Positions 11,481 to 23,455 of a stretch of 64,000 nt of DNA are shown one piece after another. Numbering within the stretch: the first letter of the stretch is position 1; every line of letters starts with the position of its first letter. Source of the stretch: Astropecten irregularis (taxonomy: Eukaryota > Echinodermata > Asteroidea > Paxillosida > Astropectinidae). A model generated the notes under the pieces. The model made no database searches, was not told the origin of the DNA, and saw only the letters and a list, made by a program, of their open reading frames with translations. The stretch lies in NCBI GenBank assembly GCA_963971285.1, contig OZ020258.1:2232001-2296000 (forward strand). Direction: 5' to 3'. Position numbers and translations under genes: made by a program.

Positions 11481-12163
11481 GGGTAGTATCATACTTTGGT
11501 AAGAAAACAAATCAGAAATGTTCACAGGTTTACGTATAACTTGTGGGGTGCTGTGGCCTAGTGGTCTGGCGTGTTGAACTCAAATGTCTTGTGGTCAATC
11601 TACAGATTGTGGGTTCGAATCCAGCCATGGGTTAATGGTGCTTGCGTTCTTGGGCAAGACGCTTTGTCACATATTGCTCCTCTTCACCCAGGTGTAAATG
11701 GGTACCTGTGAGGGTAGAGATGGCTTTGTGGTTTGATTAGCCCATGTGCGCTGAATACGGTAGCCGGGGCTGTATACTCCCCAGGGAGTTGAGATGGTTT
11801 CAGGAATGTAAATTATGGCCCAATGACCAGGGGTAATAATTGATTTGCGCCATGAGCGTCATGCTTGGCGGATACCGGCGCATTATAAGTGTCCATTATT
11901 ATTATTACTATTATTAACTTACAGGGTATGAAGATGGTACTGGTAGAAACATACCGTTACAATTTTCCCGCCTGAAATGGTGAATTTTTGCAGAAATTAG
12001 AAAAAACAACTACTGAAAATAAAAGAGAAAAGACTTAAGAAATACTGTGGCAGTTTTTCACATTTGTTTTCAAAAAGTGGGCACCGTATGGGATATAATT
12101 TACACAGATGACTGTTACTGTATCTGTCTTGATGTTTGTGCCCAAATATGATATTACCTTTAA
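11477..12163 (+). mobile_element. TTAA-flanked MITE interrupted by a SINE
   Basis: Left end TTAAGGGTAGTATCATACTT, right end inverted (AATATGATATTACCTTTAA). The element is about 310 bases after removing the SINE at 11543-11914. TTAA at both ends suggests mobilisation by a piggyBac-type transposase; the family is inferred from the target site only. Confidence 0.85.
11543..11914 (+). mobile_element. tRNA-derived SINE family 1, inserted in a MITE
   Basis: The head carries a tRNA-like A box (GTGGCCTAGTGGTCTGG) and B box (GGGTTCGAATCCAG). The body holds the conserved core GTGCTTGCGTTCTTGGGCAA and a tail of ATT repeats. Flanked by a 6-bp duplication TAACTT; intact MITE copies read ATAACTTACAGGG at this site, confirming the insertion point. 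Confidence 0.92.
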
Positions 12164-12668
12164 GTGAAAACCGACCAGCAGTAGATATTGAAATAACTTT
12201 GTGAAACAGTTTTCTTATCAGTATTTGGTAAAATTTTCTTTGTTTTACTGAACACCAAGCTGGTCCATTTAGCGACCAGCCAACCAGCCAACCCAAGTGA
12301 TCAAACAACAAACTGCATATCAAAACATCTCACCCTCATCAACTGACTATAGGGCCTACATGTACATTCATATTCATGTATGCACTAAGGTAGGGAGCTA
12401 TTCAATATGTATGAGGCGTTATACAAACACAGCATACTACTCATCACCAGCGAGCAGGGCAGATTTCTGGTCCCTTGGTAATGTTTGATATTTTCATTAC
12501 CTTACGTCCCGTCGTCAAGTAGTTCATCACGTCGGAAACAGACAATTTCAGATGAATATAGACCGAGAGATTTGCATTTTTGTTCAGGCATAGATGTGCG
12601 ATGTGAACATGTTTAGGATTCTTCCTATAAGCTGGTTAGGATTGTTCAAGGAGGTAAACGGATCTAGT

Positions 12669-12808
12669 GCTGGATTTCACTAAGCACTAAGATTAATCTT
12701 AAGATGAGTTGTCAGTATCACCATAGTAATTTGTATTGTGACGTCACACTTTGCTTAGCAATTAAGATCAAAAGATCAATCTTAGTGCTTCGTTGAATCG
12801 GCCCCTGG
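12669..12808. mobile_element. Palindromic MITE family E
   Basis: Left GGATTTCACTAAGCACTAAG, right inverted CTTAGTGCTTCGTTGAATC. Other copies at 22190-22336 and 24573-24720. Confidence 0.8.
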
Positions 12809-12868
12809 GGAGCCAAATGTCAGACGTTGGGAAACTTAGCCTTAATTGATCGTGGCTATAGGCAACTT

Positions 12869-13019
12869 GGGTCGATTTCACGTGACGAAGCCCTACGATC
12901 TATCGTAATTCCAGTTACGAAGGTTAACCCATCGTAGGGGCCTATTCCACGTAGGGCTGTAATGCATCATAAGTCCTGCGATTGATAGTAAGTTACGATG
13001 AGTTTGGTAAAATCAATCC
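12869..13019. mobile_element. Palindromic MITE family A
   Basis: GGGTCGATTTCACGTGACG at the left and GAGTTTGGTAAAATCAATCC at the right; inner CGAAGGTTAACCCATCG. Confidence 0.8.
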
Positions 13020-13141
13020 CTGGTTTCTTCAACACAAGCTGACCTGCTTTTGCGAAATCTATACCATTAATTGTTCGCAAACGAATAGTTTCTACGTGCA
13101 TCAAATTCATACAGCACAAACAATGTGTTCGTAAGGGATCG

Positions 13142-13363
13142 GGGGCCAATTCCACGGCGCTGCTTAGCACAAACATTTGCTAAGCATGACATGGGTTAAC
13201 AAGCAAATGTCCATGTATGGTACACCACATGTAATTGTTCTTTGGATGTTGTTTGCTGACCATGAATATCAAATGGATTTTTGACGGTGGTTTGTTTTAT
13301 TGGGCAAGCCATTTTTTGTGCTAAGCAATTTGTTGTGCTTAGCAGCTCCTTGAAATTGGTCCA
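13142..13363. mobile_element. Palindromic MITE family F (GGCCAATTTCAC termini)
   Basis: Left GGGGCCAATTCCACGGCGCT, GCTTAGCACAAACATTTG; right inverted TGCTTAGCAGCTCCTTGAAA. Middle contains GACCATGAATATCAAATGG. Other copies: 36572-36812, 41773-41986, 50043-50653 (interrupted), 53605-53846. Confidence 0.8.
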
Positions 13364-13880
13364 CAGTGTCTTCTTAAACATCAAATGTCAGATTTCACTG
13401 ACAAGCTTTGATATGATCCATTTGCCTTGTTGATAATAATTGTGTAGAATGTTCTATCTTTAAACCAAAACGTGTGAAATATGTTTCACGCTATTTCCTT
13501 TTCGTCAAGAAGTGAGACAGGAAAACCATAATGACTTTTGATTTATTCTCTTTGCTCAAGTCATATTCATGGCACTGATCACTCATTCATTAGTCAGCAT
13601 TCCTAATCAATTTATCTACCATAATGTGCATCATCTACAAATGAAGGTATGTTGCAATGGAACTTCGTCATTACTAGATTAAGTAAATTGCTGATGGTGC
13701 TCTTCATTCGTGTATTCTCTGATATATTCAGAGACTGAAATATGATTCCCGTTGGTCGCGTGAATTCTCGTGAAATTGACTAAAACAAAACCCCAGAACA
13801 TTGAAGGTATAGTTTAATACACTGTATTCAAAAGCAAAAATGGATCCGATAGGTCACGTTTAGATATTCTCACTTTTGCT

Positions 13881-14615
13881 TTAAGGTGATATCATACTTT
13901 GGTTTTTATCAAAGAAATGCAGGTTCATGGGCAACAATTATGAAGGAAGATACCATGGGTGTCGATCCCGGGGGGATGGGGGGGGGGGGATATATCCCCC
14001 CAATATTTGAGGTGGGGGGGGGGGGTGGCGTGTATTATCATCCCCCCAAATATTTTGAGGTTGAATGTCATTCAATTTTATTGTATAGAAATATTTCATG
14101 ATCCTTGTTGTTTTGTTAGTCTTCGAAGTGAATTTATACTGTTTATTAAATTCTTCTGAATATCGTTTTTAAATGCTCTAAAATGCAACTTTTATGCTCT
14201 AAAATTCCACTTTTCGACTCTGTTTTTATTAAAAAGTCGGTCGCTTCGCTCCCTCGCATAGGACACCAAATCACCAATCATCCCCCCAATCATGAACAGA
14301 AATCGACACCAGTGGAAGATACAGAAACAGTCATCTGTGAAATTCCTATACCCATACGGTGCCCATATTTTGAGAAAACAGTGAAAAACGGCCACAGTAA
14401 TTTTTTTAAATCTGCTCATTGTTATTGTTTTTCTTTAAAAGATCAAAATTGTTTTTTTGGCCTTTGGTTTTACTCTTTTCTGGATAAATACAGCATTTCA
14501 GGCAGGAAATGTTAACGATTTGTTTCTACAATCGCCATCTTTATACCCTGTAAGTTAGAGGTAAATCTGTGAAGATTTCTGCTTCGGTATGCTACCAGAG
14601 TATGATACTACCTAA
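13881..14615 (-). mobile_element. TTAA-flanked MITE interrupted by a hAT-like element
   Basis: Starts TTAAGGTGATATCATACTTT and ends TATGATACTACCTAAA. A 361-bp element (13953-14313) sits inside, so the original MITE was about 365 bases. Confidence 0.8.
13953..14313. mobile_element. hAT-like non-autonomous DNA transposon
   Basis: 361 bases between perfect 8-bp duplications GGAAGATA (13945-13952 and 14314-14321). Ends are inverted: GGTGTCGAT near the left and ATCGACACC near the right. It contains G-runs and C-runs (GGGGGGATGGGGGG, ATCCCCCC). Eight-base duplications fit hAT-type transposition. A fragment of the same family is at 47200-47345. Confidence 0.75.
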
Positions 14616-15751
14616 ATTCTCCTCATCTTCAGAGAGCAATAACCCTGGCTGGTTGACATTAAACATACCTCTGACCACGTTACGCGCGTGAAGACGACGA
14701 ATAAGATGAAGAAGAAGAGAAGGAAAATCTTCTTTTCCGTCTAGTGTTTTGTCTAATTCAATTGAGGTTTTTTAACCGAGTGGTGGATTGAGGTCCTGGA
14801 CGTGATTGTGAGAGCTATTCTCGGTCAGTAGTTTATTGGATCTGTTAATCTTTCAATGATTACATTGGAGTCTGTCTCCTTCTCTCTTCCCTCTAAGCCC
14901 CATGAGATGCTCATCAGATCTTATTAAAAGGGGAAAAATTACGGCGTTAAACCTCCATCACACTGAACGTGGAGCGTAGGAAGACGAATGCAGAACTCGA
15001 CAACAACATAGGGAAACATCAGATTGGTCCAATGGTGTGATTTATTTATTTGAGGCAGTCTTTCTCCCAAATATCATTTCAGTTCATACTTTCAATATTA
15101 TTTTGTTTCATTGGTTAATGGTTGTATTCCTCGGCAGCGTCCTCGCAATGTCGTACTTGAGAAGTCTGAAGATGTTGCCTGACGTTACTTGGCCTTGACG
15201 GGGGGCAACCTTTTTTACCCTTAATGGGTTATTACCAAGCGAACAGAAAACACCGCGGGAAACGTCTTCCATTCTTTGGCGTTTCTATTGTGTGAACGCC
15301 AAAGCGGCCCTGTTATTGGTCAGGAAAAAATACAGGAAGGGGAAAAAGAAATGCATTACTGGTAAATTGGTTGTGACACTATGCGAGCGAGCGCCAACAC
15401 TAGTTCCGACCGCGTTGGCTCTCGGAGTTATACGGCGGCTGTTTGTGGCAGAGGACCTGGTCACAACGGTTGGGTTGTGTCGGTGGTCTTGTCGATAGGT
15501 GCACTGTGTTGGCAAGCATTTGGTCTAAGATGCGAATCTCCCCTTAAGAAAAGCCTGTCACTGTTTCTTATTTCACTGTCTTGTGCTACTGCAGTCCGTA
15601 AACAAATAATCGTTTACAAGATCCAACTTCCAACCACTCGATCCGCAGTTGGGTGACAAGACAAGGTTACCCTAATTAAATGAAGCATGCAAAAATGAGA
15701 AATATATATAACAGAAACCCACACGTTCGACCATCGTTTGTATTTAACCAT

Positions 15752-15904
15752 TGGTCGATTTCACGAAATCATGCGATCGATCGTAACTGGAGTTACAAAG
15801 GATCATAACCCATCTTTGGGGGCCTACCCTAAGTATAGGGCTGTAACGCATCTGATAAGTCCTACGATTGCCTAAGTTACGATGAGTTTGGTGAAATCGG
15901 CTCT
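15752..15904. mobile_element. Palindromic MITE family A
   Basis: TTGGTCGATTTCACGAAATC at the left, GAGTTTGGTGAAATCGG at the right; same interior as other copies. Confidence 0.8.
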
Positions 15905-16003
15905 AGGTTTCCTTTTACTTTGAAAAATTCATCAGTATCTTTATCATCTGCAGTAGCTGCAAAATCTGCAACAGCAGCAATAGCAGGCCAGGATATTATA
16001 TAG

Positions 16004-16004
<1 letters not shown>

Positions 16005-16077
<73 letters not shown>
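16005..16077 (+). repeat. (AAC)n microsatellite
   Basis: About 24 uninterrupted AAC units. It creates artificial poly-Leu/poly-Cys frames on the minus strand that should not be read as genes. Confidence 0.98.
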
Positions 16078-17151
16078 TCTGGTGATGGGTTTCCATTCCA
16101 CCACTTCCAAAATTTGCTCTATCAAAATACCCATCTTTTGAAGACACGGAACAGCCGTCAGCCCCATACACCACATCACATATATTATTTGTATACACCA
16201 CCTTAATATGTAGAGGGCAAGAGAAGATTGTAGTAATTTAATTTCAGAACCCATCAACATGCATCCGTCCTGCACAGTAACGGCACCCGTATTTCTGTAT
16301 TTTTCTTGTTACATCTTCACACGTTACTAGCTGCCCTGCACTCATCGTCTGCTTCACAAACCCAAGCATTTTAGAAAATCGATCGAGCAGGCATAACTGC
16401 CAAATAATACAAACCTTCAATGATCATTATTTTGCTGGTAATGGCAAGTTCCATTCATTCGCTGTCATAATGTACACTGGCAGAGATTTCTCTGTCTGTT
16501 TTTTTTCTTCCTTCCTTAAAATAGAAAAGAGAGTTGTCATGGTCGCATTGATGATAAAAATAGCGAAAAGGTGGCGACAGGAATCTTGAGCACAATGATG
16601 TAAGGGCGTTCATATTGAGTGCTGACTATTATACACGATAAGATTGAGGGAATATGAAAAGCACTGGATGGGTCTCGATAACAATTGATCTATATTTTAA
16701 CATGTTTCCTCAGCCATGTATTTCTGGGCTCCTATTTACAGTATGTGCATGGATTTATAATAAGGATCCCTCCACCAAACTGTCCAACATGCATGGAAAA
16801 TTCTGCTTGGAAATTGCAGCATATTGAGACCAGACCCATGGCTTGTTTCCATCATCTTGAGACCGGGATGCGAAATCAAACCTGTTCTAGTTACAACTTT
16901 CGTATTAATTTCAACACGAGTATGCTTATGACAATGTCCTGTCAGGGACACCGTAGTCGCTGATGACGAACCAACTCATTAAGCGATTACTAATTCTTTA
17001 GAAAAAAATTGTATTGCTGGTTTGATTCTCATAATCTTCAAACTTGTTTTGCCTTGTATATCGTCAAATTTGTTGAACGAATTTCCTCATTGTTGTAATT
17101 AGCCAAATTGATTTTTTCTTTATCCCTCTTTTCATTTTATGTTAAAGATAA

Positions 17152-17381
17152 TTATTTTTGAGAAAAACAGTATTTCTTAAGTTTTTCCTCTTATATTTCA
17201 TCTTTGAAAAGATCAAAAAGATTTTTATTCGTTGTTTCACTAATTTCTGAATAAATACAGCATTTCAGGCGGAAGCATTTTAACGGTTTCTACCACCACC
17301 ATCTTCATACCATGTAAGTTATACGTAAATCTGTGAACATTTCTGTTTTGGTTTCTTACCAAAGTATGATTCTACCTTTAA
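17152..17381 (-). mobile_element. TTAA-flanked MITE, internally deleted
   Basis: TTAA at both ends, 230 bases. The left arm jumps from TTAAAGATA straight to the TTGAGAAAAACAG block, losing about 130 bases compared with intact copies. The right end is TACCAAAGTATGATTCTACC. Confidence 0.8.
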
Positions 17382-17807
17382 TGCACTACTGCAGTTTGTA
17401 ATTTCATTTTTCCTTTTTGAATTTTGCGACATCGCCTCATTCACAGAAATGAAACAAGAACTCCTACAAACAAACTTGGTAAAAAAAAACCCGCAATCAC
17501 GCAGAAGGTTGTAGAAAGCTACAATTGAAATCAGTTGCATAATTGCAAATCATAACCATACAGTAGCTTCAATGAAGAAGTATTCAGAGTATTTTCCCAA
17601 TCATGTTGTCGAACCATCCATTCACAAAAAATGCAATTATATCATTCACAACGGGCTGAATATTATTATTATTTTTTAGCAGGTTTTGATTGTTTACAGT
17701 GATAAAACACGCAATGCTTGAAACTCTAAACAAATTACAATAAATTTGATATGATGTGTGTATGTACATGTTCATGTGAATTGTACATGTACACGTGTAG
17801 TGATAGG

Positions 17808-18036
17808 CTAGGGCCTTTTTCAAAGCTCGGCTCCGGCTCCGGCTCTATTTCGTGAATCTATTCTAAAATAACGTGTATCAAAATACAGGCTTTTGGCTGT
17901 GGTTCGGAAGTATAGGTTCGAAAAAGAAAACAGAGCTTCAGCTTCAATGAAAAACCACAATCTATATTTTCAGCATATGGATGGCTGAGACGAAGCCTGA
18001 GTCTGAGCCAGAGCCGAGGTTTGAGAAAGGCCCTAG
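17808..18036. mobile_element. Palindromic MITE family G, upstream of VIAAT
   Basis: Ends CTAGGGCCTTTTTCAAAGCT and inverted TTTGAGAAAGGCCCTAG, with arms rich in GGCTCCGGCTC / GAGCCAGAGCC. The middle TTGGCTGTGGTTCGGAAGTA is shared with 39050-39280 and 54518-54738. It ends 305 bases before the VIAAT start codon. Confidence 0.8.
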
Positions 18037-18340
18037 CTGTCCTGTCAGACGATTGGGGGCGTGGCTTGGCTTGGTATAGTAAAGTTCGTAGCGACGTCAC
18101 GCTCACGTACTCCACGCAACGTGTATGCGTCCATCTCCATACACGCACGCAAGCTACTCCGTTCATGCGATGAGATCTCGACACGGATGTTGCACTGGTG
18201 GCTTAGTTAGTGTCATGGTCCAAGCTCATGCCTGTGTCAGCCTCTCTGAACCTGAACCAAAGTCAGAGTAAGGTGACGCTTATACACACGATATTAACCA
18301 AACACACAAAGTAAAACCGAAATACCTGAGCAGAGACAAC

Positions 18341-18685
18341 ATGAGTTACGCGCCGATTCCAGGGTTGGGAGCTCCCGTGGCGAGAATACGACACTTTGTC
18401 ACTGGGTTTCTCTCCGGCGGATCAAAGCAGGACGAGGAACATCTGCATTTCGCCAAGTGCGACTCCACCGAGCTGTCCGTCTTAGGCCCCGGGGATGACG
18501 AGCTTTCGCCCCGTGAAGGAGGGGCCGGGAATGGCAAGTTGCCGGCCCTTAACGGAGGGGTGGTGGTACCGGCCGCACCGAACGGTCGAACGGGGGGGAG
18601 TTACGGCGAGGCTAGCAACGTGAATATTGCTAAGAAACAAATATCCATGTGGGATGCTGGATGGAACGTTACCAATGCAATACAG
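18341..18685 (+). CDS. SLC32A1: Vesicular inhibitory amino acid transporter, exon 1 (N-terminal cytosolic domain)
   Basis: VIAAT/VGAT is the proton-coupled vesicular transporter that loads GABA and glycine into synaptic vesicles. Exon 1 starts at an ATG in a reasonable context (GACAACATGAG) and encodes 115 residues. It holds the poorly conserved, Gly/Pro-rich cytosolic N-terminus and then the start of the conserved core, MWDAGWNVTNAIQ, which matches the vertebrate WEAGWNVTNAIQ motif. The donor CAG|GTAGGT is phase 0 and falls exactly between NAIQ and GMF, where I recall the vertebrate gene also has its intron. Together with exon 2 at 37481 the protein is 507 residues (human: 525). A palindromic MITE ends about 300 bases upstream, so the promoter or 5' UTR may include transposon DNA. 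Confidence 0.95.
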
Positions 18686-18860
18686 GTAGGTCTACCTAAC
18701 GTCACATCCTATTAAATCATTATTTCCAAACAAAATATAAAGAACCATTTTATTTGGTTGAGTTTGTTAATGCATTTTTATTTTCAACGCAACAATCTTC
18801 AAATTTCTAACCGAAAACCACTCCTTCGCACCAGTTGTACTTTCGGGATATCTCTATAAG

Positions 18861-18991
18861 GCCATGTCCCAATTCTCTGGCTGCGGCTGCAAATTACGCA
18901 TGTACCTATGGCAGCCACTAACCAGTGTCTGCAGCCGTTTCCATAGAATTGTGTGTTATTTGCGGTCGCATCCACATAATTGGGACACGGC
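18861..18991. mobile_element. Palindromic MITE family K
   Basis: Left GCCATGTCCCAATTCTCTGG, right inverted CACATAATTGGGACACGGC; inner CGGCTGCAAATTACGCA mirrored by TGTTATTTGCGGTCGCA. 131 bases, only 175 bases into the VIAAT intron. Confidence 0.75.
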
Positions 18992-21903
18992 TTACATTTG
19001 TAACTTTTGCAAAATTTTTCGCGTATTCGCACCGTTAAGAAACCAATAGGCCACACCCAGAATGTACTCATTCATATCATGTTGGTAATAACCTTCTGGT
19101 ATCTTCTTTTGTGATTCTTCTGATCACATTACATCAGTTCTTCACGTCTTGTTGAGGAAGACGCTTTTCCTGTGTTGACTTTGCCTTGAAACTGGCTCCA
19201 AAAACTACCCCATAATGGCACTTAGGAAGAGAAGGCTGAACATAGATGATTCCAGTATATCTAGGCAATGTAGTGACAGTAAACTGCATTCCGTTTTCTT
19301 ACGTTGAGCCAAATTTCAAAATCACTCAAACGCCAAGCACAGCGCGTTTAAAGTCATGATGTAATGATGCCTTTGCTTAAAAACACACTTTATAATGAAA
19401 GATATAACAAAAAAAACACCGGAAGAATTCCCGCCAAAATTCTTCAATAGCACACAATGGTTATTATAAATTCTCACATTTTGGAGACTGAACTGTTGAC
19501 GAATGACAAACTGCACTGAAGAGGAAAGACATACCGGCGTTAATATTGTTGTTATATTGCCATGTTGCAGTCCTTACGGAGATAGATTCCTACATGAAAC
19601 GCCCAAAGAAGTGTATAACAGCGATTGTGTTTCCGCAAGGATTACACACGCACGAGTAGCGAGTAGACGCGTACTGAGCGAGTTTAGATAGGGGGGATCC
19701 CGGGCGTCTCTCACTCGAACGTGCTGCTTCCCTTCCCGGACTTATTAACCATTTTGTATGGTCTGTTCAGCTACCGTATTTAAGTCGAACCAAATCGAAC
19801 GCAAACTGAAATTCTATACTGTGATTTTATTTTCTGTCTTGCATGTCTAGCGCGTGGCATACAGAAGAGCAGCGGCTATCATATTTTATTGATATTAATT
19901 CGTGGTTTTTTTTTTCAAAATGCATAAATTATCTCGTACCATGAGATTGTACACAGGTCTGGATGACCTTTGAACCCTATCAAACTGAGTCTATTATGAT
20001 AACTATGCATCAATCTTTTATTGAATGTGGGAGATTCCAAACAGCCTATGAGCACAAGGGCACGCGATTTGTATGGTTCAGTCGTGAATATTTTTATATT
20101 GCTTTAAACCAACCTGAATGAGCAAAAAAAATGACCGGATGTTTTTACCGAGTTACACCCCGACATTGAGCATGACAAATATTCCATTGTAAAAGATATG
20201 TCGGCCTACAACAGCGAAAATCAATCCCAAGCAAAGCCAAAACAATTGAAGGTGCATCCTTCAGTGGAAGTAAGAACGAATAAAACAAAATAATAAATTG
20301 TTTAAGTCCATATCAGATGAGACCTTTATAAATATTGAAATCGTTATAAATATGTATTTCTTACTACATGTACCTTTAGAAGATTTCTAGAAAGATCCTC
20401 TCACTAAAATATTTTTTTAGTAAAATATACTAAGATAAAATCAACGAGCGTGTGTGACAGAGAACTGTATATACTGAAAATAAAAAGGAAAATTACAAAA
20501 TGTCTTGAAATAAATTGCAGAAAATGTTGTCACATGTACCATGCAAGTATGACTGAATGATTGGAACAATGGCCTTGTCCGACGTATAACCTTGCCTATG
20601 AATTGCAATTACACACGAGTCTATGGGAAAACGGCTAAAGCACGGCGTATAAATCAGGTCATCATTATCATCTACGTGTTAAACGGCTACATGAGTACAA
20701 TCTTCTCGATCTATTGTATACAAAACTGTAACAAACATAAATGTTGTCCCTATCTCCGTGTACATGTACCGGCAGCCTGTGCCTGTTTCTGATTACACGC
20801 AACAAGCATATTTTACTATAAACATACTCGGAACAAATAGTCCCTCGTCATTCCAACACATGAACATCCCATGTGCATTTGGGACACCGTTAGACAAATT
20901 GATTGCAAAAGATGAAGCAAGGCATAAACACCGAGCAAAACCGAAGCTCTATTTCATGCCAGCATCGCCAGCAGCTATGTAGGCCTACACTCAACTGACG
21001 TGCCGCCAAAAAGCCGATAAAGTAGGTCTTCAGTCCCCTATAGTTTCACTGACTGAAATCAGAGAGCTAGAAACCCGTGACGTCCGATGCGCGTAACGAT
21101 AGTTCTTATTGAATTAACACCCAGTCTTATCATTTTGCATACACATTTTTTTTAATATTCAATTTTTGGTGTGCTTGTGATCACACGACAGCCGAAATTT
21201 GCGTCAATTTACGCGAAAAGATGTCAAAAGATTTTTTCTCCCCCTCTCCCATTCGTTCTGCCTCTTTCTCGTCAATCTCCTTCCGTCCCGATTACGAAAC
21301 TCAAAAAACATGGTCGTAGCGGGGAATTCAATTAACTTGAAATTTTGCCGCCCGACTGAGCTTGTCTCGCACCCACGTGAAGTGGTTACCGTGCCGGAAA
21401 ATTGGGGAAACATCCTCGTCTGTGCATGGTGGCGTGTGGTTTAGTTTCTCATTTAATTGGGGTGACAATTTGCAGACCAATTTGGCGGGCGGTAACCGCC
21501 AGCTGAGCCAGTTGTGGGGAATTATGAAGTAATTTACCAAAGCAGAAGGAGAGAGAGAGTTTGGACACGAGTTTCGACATAAAACTTCTTCCTGTGGTAT
21601 GCTAAGGGAAGAGTGATGGACGACATCAACCACAATCAAAGTGGTTAATTTCGACTCACTTTATAGCTCTGATGGGGAATGGGCCACAGACTGGATAAAG
21701 TTGATCGCACTTGAACCTTAGCAACATCTTGTGTAGTCTTGCTACACCTGTCCGTCTGGTGTCACTCACGCAACCAAATGCATATACTCAGATTAACACA
21801 TAGGTTACCAACCACCACCCCCACCCGAGTGGTTCAGCAAATGCAACTTATTCAATTGCCTTGCTCAAGGATGTAAGCACCACGACACAGATGACCGTGG
21901 GTC

Positions 21904-22425
21904 GTGGGGCGATGTGGGCTAGTGGTATGGCGTGTCGAATTCAAGATCTTGTGGTCAGTCTACAGATTGTGGGTTCGAATCCAGCCATGAGCTAGTGGTG
22001 CTTGCGTCCGTGGGCAAGACGCTTTGTCACATATTGCTCCTCTTCACCCGGGTGTAAATGGGTACCTGTGAGGGTAGAGATGGCTTTGTGGTTTGATTAG
22101 CCCTGCGCACTTTGCAGGCATCCAGGGCTGTATACTCCTCAGGGAGCTGAGATTGTTTCAGGAATGTAAATTATGGCCAGATGACCAGGGATGGATTTCA
22201 CAAAGCACTAAGATTAATATCAAGATGAGTTGTTCAGTATCACCATAGTGATTAGTATTATGACATCACGCGTTGCTTAGCAATTAAGATGAATTTACAC
22301 TCAAGGTCAATCTAAGTGGTTAGTGAAATCGTCCCCATGGATAATAATAATAGCATTTTGATCTTCTTGGAAAGGTGCTTTATAAATACTCGTTATTGTT
22401 ATTACTATTAACATATGTGGATATT
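21904..22425 (+). mobile_element. tRNA-derived SINE family 1, interrupted by MITE family E
   Basis: Head with GGGCTAGTGGTATGG and GGGTTCGAATCCAG, then the core GTGCTTGCGTCCGTGGGCAA. The body stops at ATGACCAGGG (about 22189), a MITE follows (22190-22336), then the SINE tail resumes (GATAATAATAAT, GGTGCTTTATAAATACT and an ATT-rich end). Confidence 0.85.
22190..22336. mobile_element. Palindromic MITE family E, nested in a SINE
   Basis: GGATTTCACAAAGCACTAAG at the left; GTGGTTAGTGAAATCGTCC at the right. Sits inside the SINE 21904-22425. Confidence 0.8.
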
Positions 22426-22488
22426 TTCCCTGTGATCTGAGCATCGTCTCACAAGACCATTCGTAATTGTAGTCCGTACTGCCTCTGC

Positions 22489-22853
22489 TTAAAGGTAGTA
22501 TCATACTTTGGTAAGACACCAAAACAGAAATGTTCACATATTTACGTATAACTTACAGGGTATGAAGATGGTGGTGATAGAAACATACCGTTAAAATTCT
22601 TCCGCCTGAAATGGTGTAATTATCCAGAAATTAGTAAAACAACGACCCAAAATCTTTTTGATCTTTTAAAAGATCAAAAATAAAAGAGAAAAGTCTTAAG
22701 AAATACTTAGGCCGTTTTTCACTGTCTTCGCAAAAAGTAGGCACCGTATGGGACTGAAATTTTCACAGATGACTGTGATTGTATCTTCCTTGATATTTTT
22801 GCCCATGAATCTATATTTCTTTGACAAAAACCAAAGTATGATACTATCTTTAA
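22489..22853 (+). mobile_element. TTAA-flanked MITE, full length
   Basis: TTAAAGGTAGTATCATACTT at the left; inverted AAGTATGATACTATCTTTAA at the right; 365 bases including TTAA at both ends. The middle carries a small palindrome TTGATCTTTTAAAAGATCAA. Confidence 0.92.
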
Positions 22854-23455
22854 AGTATAGGGAGGAATACGTAAATATCACTGATACCACAAAACACAGC
22901 GGCCCTTCACAGGAAAGAGCAATTAACGCGCACGTGATAGCCATGCCGTGACGCACAATGCCAATACAACGTCAGTTCTCTTTCTTTCGCACCATAGCCA
23001 TCGGTGTAAATCAAATCATATCGTACGGGCCGTGATTACATCAATAAATGTAATGAATTCCGTCGGAGACAAACTATCGAACAAAATAAGAGTGATTCAC
23101 CGTTTTTTGTGTTTGGCATACATTGATATTCAATCAAAGGTGTGGGGAGTAATATTAACCATTGTGTGATGCAGTGTGGGTTTTACTTCCAAAGGAAAGG
23201 TGTGGTTGCTTTTAAGCATTCTGTTTCGTAGATATGTAGATTTTTTTCATGATCTAGCCGGCCAAAACAAGATCAAATTTGAGGTCAGTTCAAGCCGAGG
23301 ACTACAATTAATGTAAAGAAAATGTGGGAAAACTAATCAGCAGATTGTACGAAATGCATTACAAATAGGATTGCAATGGATAGCCATAGTCTACAGCAAT
23401 TATTGCATAAATATTTCTTCTATTTGATCTTGAATACGATGTATTATCTATGTTA

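Larger units (their letters stand above)
8695..18340. other. Intergenic region between R-spondin and VIAAT
   Basis: No host gene recognised. Occupied largely by repeats listed separately: a Penelope-like fragment, TTAA MITEs, a SINE, palindromic MITEs and (AAC)n. Open frames at 15285-15656 are short and show no domain. Nothing recognised in 8700-9660, 9720-10720, 14620-15750 and 16080-17150. Confidence 0.6.

Noticed and set aside
11543-11914. Open frames over GGGGTGCCGTGGCC segments as small proteins
   Set aside because: They are SINE family 1 sequence; the same short frames recur at 47463 and 51106.
15877-16275. Minus-strand open frame with long poly-Cys or poly-Leu
   Set aside because: Translation of the (AAC)n microsatellite and part of a palindromic MITE; no domain outside the repeat.
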